Origin: Breoghania sp.
GTDB taxonomy: Bacteria > Pseudomonadota > Alphaproteobacteria > Rhizobiales > Stappiaceae
Reading direction: 5' to 3'
DNA length: 64,000 bases
Assembly: GCF_963674635.1 (NCBI RefSeq)
Contig: NZ_OY771475.1
Location: 2,232,001 to 2,296,000 of the forward strand
Positions 58,429 through 64,000 of this stretch are shown here, one piece after another (position 1 is the stretch's first letter; every line of letters begins with the position of its first letter). Under the pieces are notes generated by a model. The model did no database searches. It saw only the letters and a program-made list of their open reading frames with translations, and was not told where the DNA came from. The translations under genes were made by a program, and so were the position numbers.

Positions 58429-60213
58429 TCAGCTCTCCATATAGGCGGCGTCCGCCGCAAGAAGCGTTGCCGCGCCTTCCATGACGGTGGAGCGCAGCGC
58501 CGCCGTCTCCGAGATCAGATTCTCGGCAAAGAACTGTGCCACCTGCACCCGAAGCTTGTCGGCGGGCCCGCTCATGCCGCCCCGCGCGGTTGCCAGCGCA
58601 CCTTGCGCAAGAAACGCGCCGCCGGACGCCAGGCCAAACAGGCGCAGATAGGGTGTGGCACCGGCCAGAGCCTCGTCGTGGCGCCCCTCCTTGAGGACCT
58701 CCAGCAACCAGTCGGTCGCCGTACTCAGATCATCGAGCGAGGAAGCCACCTTGGCAGCCATGTCGGCAAAGCCATCGACGTTCTGAGCACCAGCCTCCTT
58801 CACGATGGCGCGAAGCTCCTCGATGAAGCCGCGCACCTCGTTGCCTTCTGAAAGCGGCAGCTTGCGCATGACCAGATCGATGGACTGGATCCCGTTGGTG
58901 CCTTCATAGATCGGTGCGATACGGGCGTCGCGGAGCAACTGGGCCGCGCCCGTTTCTTCCACATAGCCCATGCCGCCATGGATCTGCACACCGAGAGACG
59001 CCACGTCCACGCCGATATCGGTGGGCATCGCCTTTGCGATGGGCGTCAACAGCGCCGCGCGTTCGCTCCAGCGCTTCTTGTCATCGCCTTCGCTTTGATG
59101 CGCCATATCGATGGCGGCGGCGCAACGGTAGCAGAGCGCGCGCGCAACGCCGGTCAAAGCCCGCATGGTCATCAGATTGCGGCGCACATCGGGATGCATG
59201 GCGATCGGGGCCATGCCCTCTCCCGTCCATCCCGACGCCTTGCCCTGACGGCGGTCCAGCGCATAGGCAACCGCGCGCTGAAGCGCGGCCTCGGCAACGC
59301 CAAGCCCCTGCACGCCGACCGCGAGCCGCGCGTTGTTCATCATCGTGAACATGCAGGCGAGGCCCTTGTTCTCCTGACCGACGATCCATCCCTTCGCCCC
59401 GCCATTGTCACCATAAACCATGGTGCAGGTGGGAGAGCCGTGAATGCCGAGCTTGTGCTCCACGGACGCGCAGGCCACGTCATTGCGCTCGCCCAGCGAC
59501 CCGTCGGCATTGAGCAGGAATTTCGGTACCAGGAAGAGCGAGATGCCACGAGTGCCCGCGGGGGCGTCGGGAAGCCGGGCCAGAACCAGATGCACGATGT
59601 TGTCGGTCAGATCGTGCTCGCCATAGGTGATGAAGATCTTCTGACCGAAGATGGAGTAGGTGCCGTCCTCGTTGCGCTCGGCGCGCGAGCGCAGGGCTGC
59701 GAGATCGGAGCCAGCCTGCGGCTCCGTCAGGTTCATCGTCGCCATCCACTCGCCGGTCACGAGCTTTTCCATATAGGTGGCCTGAAGATCCTCGCTGGCA
59801 TGTGCGCTCAGCGCCTCGATCGCGCCCGCCGTCAGCGTCGGACCGATGGCGAAAGCCATGGAAGCGGAGTTCCACATTTCATAGGTGGCCACCCACAACA
59901 TGGTCGGCAGGCCCTGCCCGCCGAAATCCGGCGAGGCAGTCAGTCCGTTCCAGCCGCCTTCCGCCCAGGCGTGATAGGCGTCCTTCCAACCAGGTGGGGT
60001 CGTGACCTCACCGTTCTCAAGGCGCGCTCCATGCTTGTCGGCAATCTGGTTGAGCGGCGCGATTTCCTCCGCCGCAAAGCGTCCCGCCTCCTCAAGGATC
60101 GCGTCGACCAGGTCGTCGCTCAACTCGTCACCACCATAGGCTTCAGCGACCCTGTCGAATTCCGCGACATGCTTCAGCGTAAAACCGATTTCAGATACCG
60201 GAGATCTGTACAT
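58429..60213 (-). CDS. Acyl-CoA dehydrogenase (about 595-residue type)
   Basis: A 594-residue FAD enzyme making trans-2-enoyl-CoA. Typical stretches are MNLTEPQAGSDLAALR, IYEGTNGIQSIDLVMRKL and QIHGGMGYVEETGAAQLLRD. The extra C-terminal part of about 130 residues matches the long form found beside FadB-type genes. ATG 60213 was chosen with AGGA upstream; a TTG three codons earlier is less likely. It leads the operon with the hydratase and SDR. Confidence 0.93.
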   Translation of the reverse strand: MYRSPVSEIGFTLKHVAEFDRVAEAYGGDELSDDLVDAILEEAGRFAAEEIAPLNQIADKHGARLENGEVTTPPGWKDAYHAWAEGGWNGLTASPDFGGQGLPTMLWVATYEMWNSASMAFAIGPTLTAGAIEALSAHASEDLQATYMEKLVTGEWMATMNLTEPQAGSDLAALRSRAERNEDGTYSIFGQKIFITYGEHDLTDNIVHLVLARLPDAPAGTRGISLFLVPKFLLNADGSLGERNDVACASVEHKLGIHGSPTCTMVYGDNGGAKGWIVGQENKGLACMFTMMNNARLAVGVQGLGVAEAALQRAVAYALDRRQGKASGWTGEGMAPIAMHPDVRRNLMTMRALTGVARALCYRCAAAIDMAHQSEGDDKKRWSERAALLTPIAKAMPTDIGVDVASLGVQIHGGMGYVEETGAAQLLRDARIAPIYEGTNGIQSIDLVMRKLPLSEGNEVRGFIEELRAIVKEAGAQNVDGFADMAAKVASSLDDLSTATDWLLEVLKEGRHDEALAGATPYLRLFGLASGGAFLAQGALATARGGMSGPADKLRVQVAQFFAENLISETAALRSTVMEGAATLLAADAAYMES

Positions 60214-60423
60214 GAAAGCCAATCCTCACCCTTGACCTTGACGTGGGGCTGCAGGTTGCGCAAAAGGCCAGCGTCAACCGATTGCATGCCTGATCGCATG
60301 CGCGCCGACATGCCTCCATGCACGCCGGTTTCAAACGGATGACGCAGCCTCATTCGAAACCGCCTCGCAGGCGACAGTAACGCCCCAAAACATGTCGTCA
60401 ACGATGCCGCTAGGGAACCTTCG

Positions 60424-61437
60424 ATGACTATTTGGCGCATCGACCCGTATTCTGCGGAATTGTCCGAAACGGAAGGCCTCCGACACGCAGTCGATACTGT
60501 CGCCGCAGGCGATCTCGTAGCCGTTCCAACTGAAACCGTCTATGGACTTGCCGCGGATGCAACCAATCCGCTGGCATGCGCTAAAATCTATGCCGCAAAG
60601 GGCCGCCCGAGCTTCAACCCGCTGATCAGCCACTTTGCCGACACCGCCAGCGCCCGTATTCATGCCGTGTTCGACAAGCGCGCGGAGGCCCTCGCGGAAG
60701 CTTTCTGGCCGGGGCCGCTGACACTTGTTCTGCCGCGCTGCGAGGGCTCTGCGATCTGCGATCTGGTGACCGCCGGGCTCGACAGCGTCGCGGTGCGCGT
60801 CCCCGACAGCCCCGTCATGCAGATGCTCTCGCAGGTTACGGGACGCCCGTTGGCGGCGCCCAGCGCCAATCGGTCAGGCCGAATCAGCCCCACCACTGCG
60901 GCGGCCGTCGAGGAAGACCTCGGCGACGCGGTGCCCGTCATTCTCGATGCCGGGCCGACACGTGTCGGGGTGGAATCCACCATTATCGCTCTGATCGACG
61001 AAGAAGCCCGCCTGTTGCGTCCCGGTGGAATTGCGCGCGAGGAGGCCGAACGCGTCCTGGGCGGGCCATTGTCGGGCCCAACCGGCTCGCGGGGCGATGC
61101 CCCCGCAGCTCCCGGCATGCTGCTTTCGCATTACGCGCCACGCGCCAGGGTTCGGCTCAACGCAATGAGCATCGCGCCGGGTGAAGCCTATCTCGGTTTC
61201 GGCCCCGTGCCGGAGATCATTGCCAAGACCACCTCCCCCCGCCTGAACCTGAGCGAAACCGGTGATCTCGCAGAAGCCGCTGCGCATCTTTTTTCGCAGC
61301 TGCGCGCGCTTGACGCCAGCGGCGCCCCATCCATTGCCGTTGCACCCATACCGAACACGGGGCTGGGCGAGGCGCTTAACGACAGACTTTCCCGCGCCGC
61401 CGCGGATCGCACAGGGGCAGGCGCACGCTCAGGCTGA
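60424..61437 (+). CDS. tsaC: L-threonylcarbamoyladenylate synthase (Sua5/TsaC long form)
   Basis: A 337-residue enzyme making threonylcarbamoyl-AMP for the t6A37 modification of ANN-reading tRNAs. The YrdC domain (about 20-200) has VAVPTETVYGLAADA and PLAAPSANRSGRISPT; the C-terminal Sua5 domain (about 215-337) includes HYAPRARVRL after PAAPGMLLS. The long two-domain form is usual in alphaproteobacteria. Divergent from the acyl-CoA dehydrogenase by about 210 bases. Confidence 0.94.
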   Translation: MTIWRIDPYSAELSETEGLRHAVDTVAAGDLVAVPTETVYGLAADATNPLACAKIYAAKGRPSFNPLISHFADTASARIHAVFDKRAEALAEAFWPGPLTLVLPRCEGSAICDLVTAGLDSVAVRVPDSPVMQMLSQVTGRPLAAPSANRSGRISPTTAAAVEEDLGDAVPVILDAGPTRVGVESTIIALIDEEARLLRPGGIAREEAERVLGGPLSGPTGSRGDAPAAPGMLLSHYAPRARVRLNAMSIAPGEAYLGFGPVPEIIAKTTSPRLNLSETGDLAEAAAHLFSQLRALDASGAPSIAVAPIPNTGLGEALNDRLSRAAADRTGAGARSG

Positions 61438-61598
61438 TGATTTAACAGTAAGATGACCGTTAAACAGACATTCGCAAGCAACTTACGATTAATATTTGTC
61501 GGTATTTTCCCTTATGTCGCGATACTAATAGTGTTTTCTTTTTCCGAATACATGGCTTTTCCATTGTTCCAAGCCAGATGTTCTGGCATAAACATTGT
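61438..61598 (+). other. AT-rich intergenic region upstream of candidate small RNA
   Basis: Part of a 421-base gap between tsaC and the deacetylase gene, and clearly richer in A+T than its surroundings. It contains a short ORF (61453-61665) with one hydrophobic stretch but atypical codon use, and a 5-bp hairpin GCCAG/CTGGC near 61573. No confident gene. Confidence 0.4.
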
Positions 61599-61707
61599 CG
61601 GAACCCTGGTGATGCAGCGGACCTCCCAACCTCGGGCAAGTCACCTCCCTTTTGCCCGCACCTGAGCGGCGGCAGTTATCCGATATAACTGTCGCCTTTT
61701 TCTTTTT
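61599..61707 (+). ncRNA. Candidate anti-Shine-Dalgarno small RNA
   Basis: The region contains ACCTCCC twice (61621-61627 and 61643-61649). The second copy is in the ten-base loop of a perfect 7-bp hairpin, CGGGCAA (61633-61639) with TTGCCCG (61652-61658), and a strong terminator follows. Looped CCTCCC motifs are typical of alphaproteobacterial trans-acting RNAs (the CcsR/cuckoo group). The 5' end is a guess from a weak promoter (TTGTTC, 17 bases, CATAAA). It could also be part of the tsaC 3' UTR. Confidence 0.4.
61668..61707 (+). terminator. Strong Rho-independent terminator
   Basis: GGCGGCAGTTAT (61668-61679) and ATAACTGTCGCC (61685-61696) form a 12-bp stem with one G-T wobble and a five-base loop, followed by TTTTTCTTTTT. 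Confidence 0.88.
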
Positions 61708-61858
61708 CCTCCTCCCCATATGCGCCAGCAGTTCGACGGCCACTGGCTTAAAATCGCCGGGAAGGCCGCAGAGGAAGCGCCTTCTCGATAAGGCGCATTG
61801 ACAGAAATCGCGCGGACGCGTCTGATAAATGCACTAATAACAATTATCGGGTGCCGTC

Positions 61859-62785
61859 TTGGCGACACTGCTTCTGCATCATTCCAGCTTTCTCGACCAC
61901 CACACGCCGCTGGGTCACCCGGAGCGGCCTGATCGCATGCGGGCGGTTGATCGCATTCTCGAACATGAACGCTTCCAGACGCTGGAACGCGATGCCGCCC
62001 CGATGGCCAGCCTTGAGGCCGTGATCCTTGCCCATCCGGAGCGGCACGTGGAGAATGTGCGCAAGCATGTGCCCGAACAGGGATTGGCGCGGATCGACGG
62101 CGACACGACCGTCTCGCCGGGCAGCTGGGATGCCGCCCTGCGCGCCGTCGGCGCTGGGTGCCGGGCAGTCGATGAAGTGATGGAGGGCAAGGTGCAAAAT
62201 GCCTTCTGCGCCATCCGCCCGCCCGGCCATCATGCCGAATACGACAAGCCAATGGGCTTTTGCCTCTTCAACAATATCGCCATCGCCGCACGTCACGCGC
62301 AGAAGACGCACGGGGCGGAACGGGTCGCGATTGTGGATTTCGACGTGCATCACGGCAACGGGACACAGGACATTTTCTGGAACGATCCGAGCGTGATGTA
62401 CTGTTCCACCCATCAGATGCCGCTTTTTCCCGGCACAGGCTCGGCGAGCGAGACCGGCGCAGGAACGATCGTGAATGCGCCGCTCATGGCCGGAGACGGT
62501 AGCGAACAATTCAAGGAAGCCGTGGAGATCATGCTTCTGCCGCGCCTTGCGGCCTTCAAGCCGGACCTCCTTCTCATCTCCGCCGGCTTTGACGCCCACA
62601 GGCGCGATCCGCTGGCCAACATCAATCTGGTCGAGGAAGACTTCGCCTGGATCACGGCCAAACTGATGGACATCGCCGATACCTCCTGCAATGGCCGCGT
62701 CGTCTCCATGCTTGAAGGCGGATACGATCTTGAAGGCCTTGCGCGATCCGTTGCCGCCCATGTCATGACGCTGATGGATTCCTGA
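61859..62785 (+). CDS. Histone deacetylase family protein, copy 2
   Basis: A 308-residue zinc-dependent deacetylase-fold protein of the class II-like bacterial type. The catalytic histidine pair is in IRPPGHHAEYDKPMGFCLFNN and the zinc ligands in DFDVHHGNGTQDIF; GGYDLEGLARS closes the fold. The TTG at 61859 is taken as start (MATLLLHHSSFLDHHTP follows the family); the ribosome-binding site is weak. It belongs to the deacetylase-xseB-dxs gene order seen in many Rhizobiales. Copy 1 at 6570-7472 is only distantly similar. Confidence 0.92.
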   Translation: MATLLLHHSSFLDHHTPLGHPERPDRMRAVDRILEHERFQTLERDAAPMASLEAVILAHPERHVENVRKHVPEQGLARIDGDTTVSPGSWDAALRAVGAGCRAVDEVMEGKVQNAFCAIRPPGHHAEYDKPMGFCLFNNIAIAARHAQKTHGAERVAIVDFDVHHGNGTQDIFWNDPSVMYCSTHQMPLFPGTGSASETGAGTIVNAPLMAGDGSEQFKEAVEIMLLPRLAAFKPDLLLISAGFDAHRRDPLANINLVEEDFAWITAKLMDIADTSCNGRVVSMLEGGYDLEGLARSVAAHVMTLMDS

Positions 62786-62908
62786 CCCAAGAGGGCCATG
62801 GATCCAATTCCGGCACCATGCCCGTTTCAGCGCCCCCTTGACGGCGGACACGCCACGGCAGACCCTGCCGCCTCGCGATTCCCCCCGACAGACAAGGCCC
62901 TGCCCCTC

Positions 62909-63160
62909 ATGACCGACACTCCCGCCAAGCCCGTTGCCGATCTGAGTTTTGAGGAAGCCCTGCGCGAACTCGAATCGATTGTGCAGAAGCTGGAACGCGG
63001 CGACGTCCCCCTTCAGGAGAGCATTTCGCAATATGAGCGCGGAGAGGCCCTGCGCAACCATTGCGACACATTGCTGAAGGCAGCGGAGGCCAAGGTGGAG
63101 AAGATTCGTCGTGGAAATGACGGACAGGCCGCAGGCACAGAGCCTCTCGACGTCGAGTAG
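62909..63160 (+). CDS. xseB: Exodeoxyribonuclease VII small subunit
   Basis: An 83-residue helical protein: SFEEALRELESIVQKLERGD, LQESISQYERGEALRNHC and CDTLLKAAEAKVEKI are the family signature. It binds XseA to form the single-strand-specific exonuclease VII. ATG 62909 gives the normal family length. An upstream ATG (62798) has a better ribosome-binding site (AGAGGG) and would add a 37-residue Pro-rich extension, so translation from there is possible. Confidence 0.93.
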   Translation: MTDTPAKPVADLSFEEALRELESIVQKLERGDVPLQESISQYERGEALRNHCDTLLKAAEAKVEKIRRGNDGQAAGTEPLDVE

Positions 63161-63372
63161 CGGTGACTTTCGCCGCAAAAGCCGGCTTCCGGAGCGATTT
63201 TACCTGAATTTGACGAAAATCCGTCGCTTCAAGTGATCATATCACCGATTCAGGCATTGGTGCGGACTAAAACCGCAAGTTACGTAACATCACAATCATA
63301 CTACCGACAATAGAATGCGCAGTCCGGCAACAGCGCGCGCTTTCGGCGAACCACGTATACTCCATTCGCACA

Positions 63373-63401
63373 GAAAAAAGGGCCGCGGCGAACCGCGGCC
63401 C
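63373..63401 (-). terminator. Minus-strand Rho-independent terminator with UUCG loop
   Basis: On the minus strand GGGCCGCGG and CCGCGGCCC form a 9-bp perfect stem closed by a TTCG tetraloop, followed by TTTTTT. The T-run exists only for minus-strand transcription, although both flanking genes are on the plus strand. Confidence 0.88.
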
Positions 63402-63475
63402 AAGTCGTTCACTGTGCACGTGGCCCCATCGACCACGCCTGTTTTATATTCTGTTTCTCCGTAAAAATCATCACC
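63373..63475 (-). ncRNA. Candidate small RNA or mini-ORF transcript, antisense to gene direction
   Basis: An extended -10 element (TGTTATACT; TATACT at 63487-63482 on the minus strand) lies about 85 bases upstream of the strong terminator, giving a transcript near 100 bases. A hairpin CGTGG/CCACG occurs in its middle. It also contains a 20-codon ORF (63471-63409) starting at or near the transcript's 5' end, M-I-F-T-E-K onwards. No conserved -35 was found. Either a small RNA or a leaderless mini-mRNA. Confidence 0.45.
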
Positions 63476-63655
63476 CTAATGAGTATAACACTGAAATTTT
63501 GATCCCCGACCCCCTGGGACGCTACGGAATTCGGCACTTCGCGCCGCGTTTCACCTGCGGAAGGCACCCCCGGGGAAATTGCATCATTTGCGCCAGCGGG
63601 GCCTGTGGTGTAAGCGTGCCTATTCCAAGACAACGAGCAGGCGCGCAGCTCCGAC

Positions 63656-64000
63656 ATGACGCAGTCCGGCACACCAATTCTCGACACCATCTCCCTGCCT
63701 GAAGATTTGCGGCGGCTTGAGCCGCGCGTATTGAGGCAAGTGGCCGACGAACTGCGCGCGGAGACGATCGCAGCGGTTTCCGAAACGGGCGGCCATCTTG
63801 GCGCCGGGCTCGGCGTGGTCGAACTGACTGTCGCCCTGCATTACATCTTCAACACCCCCGATGACCGGCTGATCTGGGACGTGGGCCATCAGGCCTATCC
63901 GCACAAGATCCTGACCGGGCGGCGCGACCGCATCCGCACCTTGCGCCAGAACGACGGCCTCTCAGGCTTCACCAAGCGCGCCGAGTCCCCCTATGACCCG
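63656..64000 (+). CDS. dxs: 1-deoxy-D-xylulose-5-phosphate synthase, 3' end outside window
   Basis: First 115 codons of Dxs, which makes DXP from pyruvate and glyceraldehyde-3-phosphate (ThDP-dependent), the entry to the MEP isoprenoid pathway and a precursor of thiamine and pyridoxal. The visible part has LRQVADELRAETIAAVSETGGHLGAGLGVVELTVALHY, read across helices, and WDVGHQAYPHKILTGRRD, all family hallmarks. The frame is open to the window end. It follows deacetylase and xseB as expected in Rhizobiales. Confidence 0.96.
   Translation, partial: MTQSGTPILDTISLPEDLRRLEPRVLRQVADELRAETIAAVSETGGHLGAGLGVVELTVALHYIFNTPDDRLIWDVGHQAYPHKILTGRRDRIRTLRQNDGLSGFTKRAESPYDP

Larger units (their letters stand above)
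63161..63655. other. Intergenic region between xseB and dxs
   Basis: A 495-base gap. Its left part (63180-63350) is AT-rich without recognisable content. The right part holds a minus-strand candidate small transcription unit (63373-63475). Presumably the dxs promoter is also here, but I could not place it. Confidence 0.5.

Noticed and set aside
61453..61665. 70-codon ORF with one hydrophobic stretch between tsaC and the deacetylase gene
   Set aside because: AT-rich codon use unlike all neighbours, and it runs into the small-RNA-like hairpins.
1..64000. CRISPR arrays, IS elements, restriction or toxin-antitoxin systems
   Set aside because: No regularly spaced repeats, transposase motifs or matching gene pairs were seen.

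Overview
The window looks like ordinary, gene-dense core chromosome of a GC-rich alphaproteobacterium, most likely of the order Hyphomicrobiales (Rhizobiales) and perhaps Stappiaceae-like; the family-level guess is weak. The order-level call rests on a GcrA cell-cycle regulator, a class I lysyl-tRNA synthetase, a SAM-II riboswitch in front of metZ, the long duplicated form of dCTP deaminase, a DUF6460 protein, an overlapping argD-argF-hslO operon and the order deacetylase-xseB-dxs. I found no insertion sequence, prophage, integrase, CRISPR array or rRNA. One tRNA gene (Gly, anticodon CCC) is present.

Layout, left half. 1-3451 is a beta-oxidation operon (thiolase cut by the window edge, cupin, multifunctional FadB/FadJ-type enzyme) ending at a strong terminator. 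3608-6007 (minus) is a three-gene sugar-modification operon. 6272-10445 holds DUF6460, a deacetylase, a MATE exporter, pyrD and DUF952. 10846-12540 is a promoter-bearing pair: an S24/LexA-like regulator whose catalytic lysine is a tryptophan, followed by an anchored SNase-like protein that has lost its catalytic residues. 12537-21069 holds an SGNH hydrolase, lysS, small unknowns, a TerB-like protein, trkH, apaG, a phosphatidyltransferase, a lytic transglycosylase and riboswitch-controlled metZ. 21297-34458 holds dcd, a YihY protein, a NaChBac-type channel, tRNA-Gly, a processive GT2 with a T2SSE_N-like domain, a solute-binding protein, a sterol-desaturase-like protein, a hydrolase and an RND efflux pair.

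Right half. 34544-37679 is argD-argF-hslO. 38045 is gcrA. 38752-47310 (minus) is the phosphate regulon phoR-pstS-pstC-pstA-pstB-phoU-phoB, with three candidate Pho boxes and a hairpin between pstS and pstC; a PPK2-family polyphosphate kinase is divergent from phoR. Then come CorA, an acyl-CoA synthetase with an operator-like dyad at its start, DUF1499, an MBL hydrolase, a small ORF, pdxH, a lipoprotein, a DnaJ-domain protein, a second fatty-acid operon (acyl-CoA dehydrogenase, enoyl-CoA hydratase, SDR), the t6A enzyme TsaC/Sua5, a second deacetylase, xseB and the start of dxs.

No large undescribed system is evident. The most unusual signals are small: the regulator/pseudo-nuclease pair, two candidate small-RNA genes (about 61599-61707 and 63373-63475), and several perfect inverted repeats at gene starts. 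All functions are inferred by reading the sequence; no database search was run.
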